NCBI GenBank assembly: GCA_034666985.1 | Contig: JAXDKS010000026.1 | Coordinates: 67,994 to 131,993, forward strand | DNA from: DATARR01 sp034666985 | GTDB taxonomy: Bacteria > Acidobacteriota > Thermoanaerobaculia > Multivoradales > UBA5704 | Direction: 5' to 3' | Length of the DNA stretch: 64,000 nucleotides | Shown here: positions 16,928-23,737 of the stretch, in pieces | Position numbering within the stretch: the stretch's first letter is position 1 | Layout of the letters: each line of letters opens with the position of its first letter | The notes under the pieces: model-generated | Told to the model about the DNA's origin: nothing | The model's input: only the letters and a program-made list of their open reading frames with translations | Databases searched by the model: none | Translations under genes and position numbers: made by a program

Positions 16928-17310
16928 TTCGAAGACTGTCTATCCGACATTTCTCTCCTCCCTGTCTTGGACGGCCAGCGCGCCGCCGACGTAAAAAGCT
17001 CTGACCTCCGGAAGAGCCGTCGAGCGAAGCCAACGGAGAGGGGAAGCACGGATCTTTGACAACTGAATCCGATCGCCTGCGGGCGATCCCCGGAGCGGCC
17101 CGTGGGAGCGGCGGACCGTTCCGGAGCCCTAGGCTCACCGCACGGCCGGCGGTTCTGCGCCAGGGCCATGCTGGGGCTCTGCGCCATGCGGAAGAGTCCC
17201 GGCGTTCTCCCACTATCCACGCCGCCACGATAAGCTGTCGTGGATGAGAGCGACGAGCTCCCCTACGGTCCAGAATCCAATGTAGCCGAGCCCATGGGAC
17301 GAACGTTTAG

Positions 17311-17730
17311 ATGAAAGCGCTCGCCTTTGTCGTCTTCCTGCTCATGCCGGCGATCGGTCTGCTGTTCTCGCTCAGGATCTGGCTCTTCCTCCGCAATGGA
17401 TTCCGTGTGACGGCAAGGATCGTCGGCTACAAGGAAGAGCGCTGGGAGGGCGGCATCGACACGGACAACTCCAGATCCCTGCCGATCGTCTCGTTCCGGG
17501 ACGAACGCGGCCGGCAACATCGGGTGACCCTGACGCAAGAGCGGCCCATCAAATGGAGGGGGATCCGGGACGACGAGATCAAGCTCATCTATCGACAGGG
17601 CGACCCGCAGCACCCGAAGATCGCGCACCGGGGCCTGTTGTGGATGGCTCCCCTCTTCCTGTTCGCCCCCGCGGTCGTCCTACTCATCGCCCTTGGCTGG
17701 CAGATCCTCGTCGCCAAACTGTCCGGCTAG
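17311..17730 (+). CDS. DUF3592-type membrane protein
   Basis: 139 residues. Two membrane segments, at the N-terminus (FVVFLLMPAIGLLFSL) and at the C-terminus (LFLFAPAVVLLIALGW), bracket a soluble domain of about 70 residues with GFRVTARIVGY, PIVSFRDERGRQHRVTL and IKLIYRQGDPQHPKIA. This is the DUF3592 layout (TM - beta domain - TM); the function of the family is unknown. The start is ATG 17311, with no clear ribosome site. It stands alone between the repeat region and the DinB gene, within the putative tRNA-Sec island. Confidence 0.8.
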   Translation: MKALAFVVFLLMPAIGLLFSLRIWLFLRNGFRVTARIVGYKEERWEGGIDTDNSRSLPIVSFRDERGRQHRVTLTQERPIKWRGIRDDEIKLIYRQGDPQHPKIAHRGLLWMAPLFLFAPAVVLLIALGWQILVAKLSG

Positions 17731-17784
17731 CGCTATGCTTCCTTGAGCTCCACCACTGACCGGACAGGCAAAGGAGGATGCGGG

Positions 17785-18294
17785 ATGAACGAGTTGGAGA
17801 GGTTTCTTGCCTCATGGGAGACCGAGGCTGAGAAGACGGCCAGCCTGATGCGTGCTTTGCCGGCAGACCAGTACGACTTCCGGCCGGACCCCGGAGGACG
17901 GTCCATCGGGGAGTTGGCCTGGCACCTCGCCGAGGGGGACGCCTACAACAGTTTGGGCATCGAGTCCGGCGGCTTCGAATTCGACATGAAACCGCCTGGC
18001 ATCGAGCGGCCGCGCACGATCGCTGAGCTGGCGCCGGGCTACGAGAGCATCCACGCAGACGCCAAGGCCCGCCTCCGGAACCTGCGCCCAGAGGATTTGG
18101 ATCGCAAGCTCAAGTTCTTCGACGGAAGCGACTGGACCATCCGCGACATCCTGTGGAACAGCATGCTCCTCCACATGGCCCATCACCGCGGCCAACTAGC
18201 GATGCTCTGCCGCCAGGCGGGCGGCGTGAGCCCGGGGATGTACGGCCCCAACCGCGAGGAGATGGCGGCGCTCCGGGCTACGGCCGCTACGTAG
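17785..18294 (+). CDS. DinB-family metalloenzyme-like protein
   Basis: 169 residues, a four-helix DinB/YfiT-like protein. The metal-ligand pattern is present: AWHLAEGDAY near residue 48 and HMAHHRGQLAMLCRQAG near 135. DinB-like proteins include thiol-dependent S-transferases and hydrolases; substrate unknown. The start at ATG 17785 is chosen because AAAGGAGG lies 7 bases upstream, removing 14 residues of the longest reading. It is the last gene before the tRNA-Sec, and the two are convergent. Confidence 0.85.
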   Translation: MNELERFLASWETEAEKTASLMRALPADQYDFRPDPGGRSIGELAWHLAEGDAYNSLGIESGGFEFDMKPPGIERPRTIAELAPGYESIHADAKARLRNLRPEDLDRKLKFFDGSDWTIRDILWNSMLLHMAHHRGQLAMLCRQAGGVSPGMYGPNREEMAALRATAAT

Positions 18295-18384
18295 ACCGGA
18301 TCAGGGGCCGAGAAGAGCAGCCTTGGAGCCAGGTCGCCTTCCGGCGAAACCAGCGTCGAGAAGCTGTCGTAACCTGGAACCGAA

Positions 18385-18484
18385 TGGCGGAAGCGCATGG
18401 GAATCGAACCCACCCCCGACGCCGCAACCGGCACCGGACAACGGTTTTGAAGACCGCAGGAGGCACCAGCCCCCGAGCGCTTCC
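18385..18484 (-). tRNA. selC: tRNA-Sec (anticodon TCA)
   Basis: 100 bases including an encoded CCA. It has the tRNA-Sec features: an 8-base acceptor stem (GGAAGCGC/GCGCTTCC), a G73 discriminator, anticodon loop CTTCAAA with TCA (plus-strand 18448-18450), a long variable arm (about 20 bases) and a T-arm with GGGTTCGATTCCC. It reads UGA as selenocysteine, so the organism should also encode SelA, SelB and SelD elsewhere. I see no selenoprotein in this window. Its 3' end is partly duplicated at 15743-15768. Confidence 0.95.
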
Positions 18485-18587
18485 GAGGGCATCCTACCAT
18501 CAGAGGGCTTGGCGCCTGACCTGCTGAGCTTGGAGGCGGATCGGCAACTTGGCCCATCCGCCTCCCTTCTTCGCCAGAGGGCTCAAC

Positions 18588-18956
18588 TCACCAGGCTTTA
18601 CACCAGCAAGGCGAATGCATCGGCTCGTTCGGGCAGACGACGTTCCTGGGGACACAGCGCCCCGGCCGGTCCGACGCGTCGGTGCAGGACTCCTGGTAGT
18701 ACGCTCCGCTGCACTGATACTCGCTGCAAAAGACGCCGCAGTCGGGGTAGAGAACCCGGAGCATAGGAGCGGGAGCTTGCGAGGGGAGGTCGACCGGAGC
18801 GTTCCCGTTGTTGGACGCCTCGCAGGGAGGCTTGTCCGACAGCGTCGCAAGGAACGCCTCGGTCGAAGGGGCCGTCGCGGCATTCAACCGGGCCTGCGCG
18901 ATGAACAGGAGAGCAAGGCAGAGCGCAAAGACGACACGATGGGAGACACGGGACAT
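18588..18956 (-). CDS. Small secreted cysteine-rich protein
   Basis: 122 residues. Signal peptide (VVFALCLALLFIAQARLNA) and a mature part of about 95 residues with nine Cys, seven of them in the last 50 residues (CGVFCSEYQC, then SC, RC, VC, CWC). The pattern suggests a compact disulfide-stabilised extracellular module; no family is recognised. AAAGGAG is upstream of the ATG at 18956, and a near-consensus promoter lies just beyond (19000-19028), so it is probably well expressed. tRNA-Sec lies about 100 bases downstream on the same strand. Confidence 0.8.
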   Translation of the reverse strand: MSRVSHRVVFALCLALLFIAQARLNAATAPSTEAFLATLSDKPPCEASNNGNAPVDLPSQAPAPMLRVLYPDCGVFCSEYQCSGAYYQESCTDASDRPGRCVPRNVVCPNEPMHSPCWCKAW

Positions 18957-18999
18957 TGGGAGCTCCTTTCACAGTCCGAAATGGCACAGCCTGACCATG

Positions 19000-19028
19000 A
19001 TAATAAAATAGCATACATCTCGTGTCAA
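19000..19028 (-). promoter_or_regulatory. Near-consensus sigma-70 promoter
   Basis: On the minus strand TTGACA (19028-19023), a 17-base spacer and TATTAT (19005-19000), about 45 bases before the ATG of the Cys-rich secreted protein. It lies in a conspicuously AT-rich patch. A perfect TATAAT at 19036-19041 on the plus strand may serve the divergent lipoprotein gene, but has no good -35. Confidence 0.75.
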
Positions 19029-19119
19029 TACTCAATATAATCGAATCTACCTCCCGGCGCCAGGCTCAGCGACGGTGATAGGCTCCCGGATCGCCACCCG
19101 ATCCCAACGGAGACCCGAC

Positions 19120-19788
19120 ATGCTTCGCCAGATCCTTACGCTCTCGCTGCTCCTTCTCCTCCTCGGCGCCTGCGGAGACCGGAACGCTCCCGCGCCGGAT
19201 GCCACCGCCGCCGCGCCGGCTCCCGCGGCCACGGCGCCCAGCCAGCCCGCCGGTGACTCCGCCGCCCCCGTGGGACCCATCTCCTCCCACGGCGATGCCG
19301 TGGCCGACAGCCAGCCCGCGGCCGGAGCACCGTCCGGCTCCATCGAGTTCGACATGCCCAAGAGCTGGGAGAACCAGACGCCGTCGTCGAGCATGCGCCT
19401 CGCCCAGGCGGCCATCCCCGGGCCGGGCGGCCCCGGCGATTTCGCCGTCTTCTTCTTCGGACCCGGCGGCGGCGGCGGTGTGGAAGCCAACATCGACCGC
19501 TGGGTCGGCCAGATGGAGACCACGGACAAGCCGGCGCCGGAGACCTTCGAGTCGGGCGGTCTGAAGGTGACCTGGGTGGACGTGAAGGGAACCCTGAAGC
19601 CGGGCCAGATGGGAATGAGCAACACCACCACGGCGGTGAGCAACGCGCGGCTCTACGGAGCGGTGGTGGAGGGGCCGGGCGGCCCCTGGTTCTTCAAGGC
19701 GACGGGTCCGGACGCCACGCTGGCACCGCAGCGGGATGCGTTCGTGAAGATGTTGAAGAGCGTGCGGGCGAAGACGGCGCCGGCTTAA
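19120..19788 (+). CDS. Lipoprotein of unknown function
   Basis: 222 residues. Type II signal peptide MLRQILTLSLLLLLLGAC, with lipobox LGAC giving Cys18. A Pro/Ala-rich linker of about 60 residues follows, then a domain of about 150 residues (SIEFDMPKSWENQTPSSSMRLAQ..., GGPGDFAVFFFGPGGGGG..., WVGQMET). That arrangement resembles proteins testing "predicted binding of a denatured or photosystem-like PsbP fold", but I cannot assign it. The ATG at 19120 is chosen for its GGAG and for the lipobox; a longer reading has no signal. A hairpin terminator follows at 19804. Confidence 0.8.
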   Translation: MLRQILTLSLLLLLLGACGDRNAPAPDATAAAPAPAATAPSQPAGDSAAPVGPISSHGDAVADSQPAAGAPSGSIEFDMPKSWENQTPSSSMRLAQAAIPGPGGPGDFAVFFFGPGGGGGVEANIDRWVGQMETTDKPAPETFESGGLKVTWVDVKGTLKPGQMGMSNTTTAVSNARLYGAVVEGPGGPWFFKATGPDATLAPQRDAFVKMLKSVRAKTAPA

Positions 19789-19803
19789 GGCACCCCAAAA
19801 GGA

Positions 19804-19826
19804 AGGGGCGGGATCACCCCGCCCCT
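19804..19826. terminator. Hairpin between convergent genes
   Basis: AGGGGCGGG (19804-19812), a 5-base loop and CCCGCCCCT (19818-19826) make a perfect 9-bp stem between the lipoprotein gene and the convergent blaR1-like gene. On the minus strand it is followed by TCCTTTTGG, weakly T-rich. It could end both transcripts or be a GC-rich intergenic palindrome. Confidence 0.55.
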
Positions 19827-19851
19827 ACGGTACCGTCCGGAACGCTCTGGA

Positions 19852-21972
19852 TCAGCAGCCGGGGGTCTCGGGCACCAGCCGTAGATTGCCCAACATATCG
19901 ATCACCAGGACCATCTTCGGCGGCTTCTCCTTGCCGCTCTCTTCCTTGTCGCCCTTGTCGCGTTTGTGGTCCCGGTCGTGGTCGCGATCCCGGTCGCGAT
20001 CACGCTTCAGACGCTCACGGCGCTCCTGCCGCTCCTGCCGATCGATCTGGCGCCGCTGGTCCATCGTCCGCTTCAGCTCCTCGCGGACGGACCGCATCTC
20101 CTGCTCTACCGCGTCGTGCATCTCGGCCTGGGCCTTCTCGATCTCCGCCCGGTGCTCGTCGCGGAACTGCCGGGACATCTCCTCGTGGCGCTTCTGGAGA
20201 TCCTCGCGCAGGGCCCTTATCTGCTCGCGCTGCTCTTTCGTGGGCCTGGCGGCCTCGGCCAGACGCCGCGCCTGTTTCCGGACCTCCTCCCTCTGCTCGG
20301 GGGTCAGGGTGCCGCCTCCCTCTTCCCGCAGCCTCTCCGCCTCGGCGCGAATCTTGTCCAGCTCCGCGTCCGAGGGGCGCATCTGGGCCGCGAGCTTCGC
20401 CATCTCCGACTGTAGGCGCTGCATCTCCGCATCCGTCTCGTGCAGGCGGGCCATCTTCTCGTTCATCTCACGGGAGAGCTGCTCCATGCGGGGCTGCAGC
20501 GTCTGCTGGATCTTCCGGGTGGTGCGATCGACCTCGGCGGAGAGCTTCGCCTGCTCCTGCGGCGACAGGCCCGAATCCTCCAGCGAGGCGAGTTGATCAT
20601 CCATGCCGGCCAGGGCCGAATCCATGGAGGAAGCCGCCTTCTCCATCTCGGCATCCATGGGCTCGTCGTGCTCGTCGCCAGGATCGACATCGACATTGAC
20701 ATCGATGTCGGGGTCGTCCGCCTTATCCTCCGCGACCTCGCTCTCGGCCTGCTCCGACCTGTCGTGCTCGGGCCGGGCGTCCAGCCAGGAGTCGTCCGCC
20801 TCCTCGGAAGCGTCGGCGGTCCGGGGAGCGGCATGGGCGTGCACGCTCTTCGGGGACTTTGGCGCTGCAGGCTTCTGGGGACGGGCCGCGGAGACGGCCG
20901 GCGCCGCGGCGGCCACGACGATCAGCAGGGCCACCATGGCGGCGCCGAGCCAGACGCGGCGGGCCGGGTGCTCGGGCGACCGGGTCTCGTCGAGCAGACG
21001 GCGGATGCGCTTCGCGAGGCTCGACGGGCGGTCCGCCATGCCCGGCAGGGGGAGGGGCCGGACTCCCACCGACCAGCCGGCGACCTCGGCCAGGCAGCCG
21101 GCCAGGGAGAGGGGCCGGCCGGTGAAGCCCACGGCCCACTCGTCGCTCAGCATCTCGGAGATCTCCCGCAGACGCCGGCGGGCCACCCAATTCAGGGGCT
21201 GGAAGAAGAAGACGCCGGCGAGGACATGGCAAACCACGAGCCAGATCGGGTCGCGCCGCACCAGGTGGGCCAGCTCGTGGGCCAGCATTCCCTGCTGCTG
21301 CTCCTCGGTGAGGCCGGCGAGGGCCCGCGGCGGCAGGCAGATCTCCGGCTCGCGCAGGCCGAGGGCCAGGGGCACCGGCACCCGCGACGAGCAGGAGAGG
21401 CGCACCGGCCGGTCGAGGCCCACCTCGATCGACAGGTCGCGAAGCTGGTTGAGCACGTGGCCCCCCACCACCCGCGGCCGGGTGCGCAGCCGGCGCTGGA
21501 TCTTCAGGTACGAGCGGCCGTAGGCCCCCAGGAGCACGGCGGCGCCCAGGGCCCACAATCCCAAGACGATGCTCGGCATCGAAGGATGGAAGGAGAAGGA
21601 CGCCGGGACCGGTGCCTCCTGGACCGCCACGGGTGCGGAGACCCGGGCTGGCCGCGGAACGAACCGGAACGGCACGGCCGGAGGAGCGACCTCACGGGCA
21701 GGCGCAGGCGGGGCTACCACAGCTTCGGCGACAGGCGGCAGGGCCTGTGGAGCCTGGGCCAGGCGCCAGCGTCCGGCCGCGGGCTCCCAGCCGGCGGCGA
21801 GTTGGAGCGAGGCGGTGAGCAGCGCGCCGATCAGGGCGATCTTCCACACCGCCTCCTCGGCCGCCACCGACCAGCGGGCGAGGGGCTTCGACGCGAGCCA
21901 GGCGAGGCCCAGCAGCAGCGTGCTGTGGAGGAGATAGGTGAGCAACCAGGCGAACGCGTACTGAGCCAGCAT
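19852..21972 (-). CDS. BlaR1/MecR1-type M56 metalloprotease sensor
   Basis: 706 residues. Transmembrane segments are at about 5-25, 35-55 and 135-150, and another follows the protease loop. The zinc site is HELAH at residues 232-236, and a further segment contains LSDEWAVGF. Instead of a penicillin-binding sensor domain, the C-terminal 350 residues are a long charged coiled coil (many Glu, Arg, Gln; runs of alternating RDRD) with acidic stretches. By family role it should cleave or inactivate the BlaI-like repressor encoded upstream when a signal is sensed; what the coiled-coil domain senses is unknown. The start overlaps the repressor stop (TGATG). Confidence 0.88.
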   Translation of the reverse strand: MLAQYAFAWLLTYLLHSTLLLGLAWLASKPLARWSVAAEEAVWKIALIGALLTASLQLAAGWEPAAGRWRLAQAPQALPPVAEAVVAPPAPAREVAPPAVPFRFVPRPARVSAPVAVQEAPVPASFSFHPSMPSIVLGLWALGAAVLLGAYGRSYLKIQRRLRTRPRVVGGHVLNQLRDLSIEVGLDRPVRLSCSSRVPVPLALGLREPEICLPPRALAGLTEEQQQGMLAHELAHLVRRDPIWLVVCHVLAGVFFFQPLNWVARRRLREISEMLSDEWAVGFTGRPLSLAGCLAEVAGWSVGVRPLPLPGMADRPSSLAKRIRRLLDETRSPEHPARRVWLGAAMVALLIVVAAAAPAVSAARPQKPAAPKSPKSVHAHAAPRTADASEEADDSWLDARPEHDRSEQAESEVAEDKADDPDIDVNVDVDPGDEHDEPMDAEMEKAASSMDSALAGMDDQLASLEDSGLSPQEQAKLSAEVDRTTRKIQQTLQPRMEQLSREMNEKMARLHETDAEMQRLQSEMAKLAAQMRPSDAELDKIRAEAERLREEGGGTLTPEQREEVRKQARRLAEAARPTKEQREQIRALREDLQKRHEEMSRQFRDEHRAEIEKAQAEMHDAVEQEMRSVREELKRTMDQRRQIDRQERQERRERLKRDRDRDRDHDRDHKRDKGDKEESGKEKPPKMVLVIDMLGNLRLVPETPGC

Positions 21973-22367
21973 CAGAATCCCTCCTTCCGCTCCCGGGACG
22001 CGATCATCTCCCGAAGCTGGGCGAGCTCTACGGAGTCGATGTCGTGCTCGGACAACAGGTGATTGACCAGGGCGGTGACGTCGCCACGGAAGAGCTGGGA
22101 GGTGAGGTCCGACACCATGGTGCGGCGGACCTGGCCCTCGCTCACGCGGGGACGAAAGATGAACCGACGGCCTTCGGCGCGGTGCTCGACCACACCTTTC
22201 TTCTCCATCTTGGTGAGCATCGTGGCAATGGTGGTGAGAGCGAGGCCCCGCTCCGGCTCGAGCGCCTCGTGCACGTCCGCCACGGTGGCCTCGCCGTGGC
22301 TCCAGAGGACCCGCATGATGGCGAGCTGCAGATCTCCGAGGTGGTGGGATGTTTCCGATGTGTCCAT
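21972..22367 (-). CDS. BlaI/MecI-family repressor
   Basis: 131 residues. An N-terminal winged helix (LGDLQLAIMRVLW, ATVADVHEAL, ALTTIATMLTKMEKKGVVEHRAEGRRFIFRPRV) and a C-terminal dimerisation tail (LFRGDVTALVNHLL) match the BlaI/MecI/CopY family. It binds dyads of the TACTAxxxTAGTA type as a dimer and is inactivated by the partner M56 protease. The start at ATG 22367 follows AAGGAG by 9 bases; a longer frame adds 20 residues without homology. The promoter and a matching dyad lie directly upstream, so the operon is probably autoregulated. Confidence 0.93.
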   Translation of the reverse strand: MDTSETSHHLGDLQLAIMRVLWSHGEATVADVHEALEPERGLALTTIATMLTKMEKKGVVEHRAEGRRFIFRPRVSEGQVRRTMVSDLTSQLFRGDVTALVNHLLSEHDIDSVELAQLREMIASRERKEGF

Positions 22368-22389
22368 GAATCCGTTCTCCTTGGCATCA

Positions 22390-22427
22390 ACTACCTGGAT
22401 AGTACTACCCGAGTCGTTGATTGTCAA
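22390..22427 (-). promoter_or_regulatory. blaI/blaR1 promoter with overlapping operator
   Basis: Minus strand: TTGACA (22427-22422), a 17-base spacer, TACTAT (22404-22399). The -10 is overlapped by the dyad ACTACCTGGATAGT (22390-22403) and by the palindrome TAGTACTA (22400-22407), both of the BlaI half-site type. A repressor bound there would cover the -10, giving autorepression. Confidence 0.75.
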
Positions 22428-22470
22428 TGGGGAGATACGAGGAGTATGAAGGAAGGTTGCAGGAGGATCG

Positions 22471-22494
22471 CGTAGAATCAGTCCACTCTACGCC
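22471..22494. promoter_or_regulatory. Inverted repeat upstream of the Pro-rich secreted protein
   Basis: GCGTAGA (22471-22477) and TCTACGC (22488-22494), a perfect 7-bp dyad with a 10-base spacer, overlapping a TAGAAT -10-like hexamer (22474-22479), 34 bases before the ATG at 22528. An operator or a leader hairpin; no regulator is assigned. Confidence 0.4.
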
Positions 22495-22527
22495 GTCAGG
22501 CCGGGTCGACCGGCAGAAAGGGGCCCC

Positions 22528-23643
22528 ATGGTGCGGTTCGACTTGCGCAAGATCGCGATCCTCCTCCTGCTGGCCGCGTCCTCGGCCCAGGCCCAGCCCT
22601 GGCGCGGACCGGCGGCTGTGGAGGTGCGGGTCGAGGACCAGAAGGGGCTGCCGGTGGCGGGTGCCCAGGTCCAGCTCCAGTACGCGGCGGTCGATCCCCT
22701 CGAAGGACCGGCGCCCGTGCTCACCGATGCCCGAGGGCGCGCGACCGTGGGCAGCTTGGCCGAAGGCGCCTGGCGGCTGGAGGTCAGCCACGATGGATTC
22801 ATGACCTACCAGGCCGAGGTGAGAGTGCGCGAGGGGGGCCGGCCCGCCATCGGGGCGGCCACGCAGATCAAGGTGTCCGGAGCCCTGCGCACGATGGAGG
22901 TCCAGGTCTCCCGCGCCCGCTCCACGCCTTCGACTTCTCCAGCACCAACGCCGGCGCCGGTTACATTGCCGCGCCCGGTCGAGACCCCGCCCCACACGGA
23001 GCCCGCTCCGACGCCGGCTCCCAGACCCCAGACTCCACCGGCGCCCCAGCCGGCCCCTCGGGAGACCCCGGCCGCGCCGCCCATCCCGACGCCGCCGCCC
23101 GCTCCCGCGCCTGCCCCGGTACCGACTCCGAAGCCCGCGCCGCCGCCGGCTCCGTCTCCGGCACCGTCCGCACCGGTCACGCCGCCGTCCGCCCCGGCGC
23201 CGCCCGCGGCCGAGCGTCTCTACACCTCCAGGGACCGCAACTGTGTGGAATGCCAGCCCGGCGAGTCGGCCCTGACGCTCGAGTGGACGGTCACCCCTGG
23301 AGGCGGAACCGGTGGGACCGGCTGTGGCGATCTCTCGAAGCAGCTCGCGGGGGGCGACGTGCCGGCCGATCTGTCCCCGGGTTGCCACGTGCTGCGGATC
23401 GCCCTGCCGGCCGGCGTGCGCTACACCGCCTACCGCTACGAGGTCCAGGTCGGCGACGAGGGTCTCGACTGCCCCACGGGCAAGGACTGTCCGCGGAGCA
23501 TGGGGCGCTGGCCCGTCGATCCGGTCCTGGTTCGCGGCACCCAGGGGACGGTCATCCTCGCGCCCTTCGAGCCAGGCCCCTCCCAGGCCGAGCGACGGGC
23601 GCTTCTGACCGTGTATTTCACGGAGGGGAAGAAGCCCCGGTAA
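22528..23643 (+). CDS. Secreted protein with carboxypeptidase-regulatory-like domain and Pro-rich linker
   Basis: 371 residues. Signal peptide (IAILLLLAASSAQA), then a beta-sandwich of about 90 residues of the carboxypeptidase-regulatory type (VEVRVEDQKGLPVAGAQVQL, GRATVGSLAEGAWRLEVSHDGF). A stretch of about 100 residues of Pro/Ala repeats (about 130-230) links it to a C-terminal domain with six Cys (CVECQPGES, GCG, GCHVLR, DCPTGKDCP). Probably a periplasmic or surface-attached protein; function unknown. AAAGGGG precedes the ATG. It faces the DUF1501 gene across the GGAC/GTCC hairpin. Confidence 0.8.
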   Translation: MVRFDLRKIAILLLLAASSAQAQPWRGPAAVEVRVEDQKGLPVAGAQVQLQYAAVDPLEGPAPVLTDARGRATVGSLAEGAWRLEVSHDGFMTYQAEVRVREGGRPAIGAATQIKVSGALRTMEVQVSRARSTPSTSPAPTPAPVTLPRPVETPPHTEPAPTPAPRPQTPPAPQPAPRETPAAPPIPTPPPAPAPAPVPTPKPAPPPAPSPAPSAPVTPPSAPAPPAAERLYTSRDRNCVECQPGESALTLEWTVTPGGGTGGTGCGDLSKQLAGGDVPADLSPGCHVLRIALPAGVRYTAYRYEVQVGDEGLDCPTGKDCPRSMGRWPVDPVLVRGTQGTVILAPFEPGPSQAERRALLTVYFTEGKKPR

Positions 23644-23655
23644 GAAGAATCCAAA

Positions 23656-23736
23656 AAGGACCTAAAGGACAGCAAGGACTGCAAGGACAAAGAACGGCTC
23701 CCTGTCCTTGAGGTCCTTGCAGTCCTTTAGGTCCTT
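23656..23736. repeat. Long hairpin built of GGAC/GTCC units, locus 2
   Basis: AAGGACCTAAAGGAC (23656-23670) pairs perfectly with 23722-23736, and AAGGACTGCAAGGAC (23674-23688) pairs perfectly with 23713-23727 in a shifted register, so alternative folds are possible. It fills the gap between two convergent genes, one base short of the DUF1501 stop. Same 9-base unit design as 2298-2389. Confidence 0.8.
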
Positions 23737-23737
23737 C

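Noticed and set aside
16413..16994. Plus-strand frame with heptad repeats over array 1
   Set aside because: It begins inside the antisense of the PSD fragment and has no start signals; heptads in every frame follow from the 21-bp DNA repeat.
18295..18587. A selenoprotein next to tRNA-Sec
   Set aside because: I looked for frames continuing through an in-frame TGA with a redox-type context near the tRNA and elsewhere in the window and found none.
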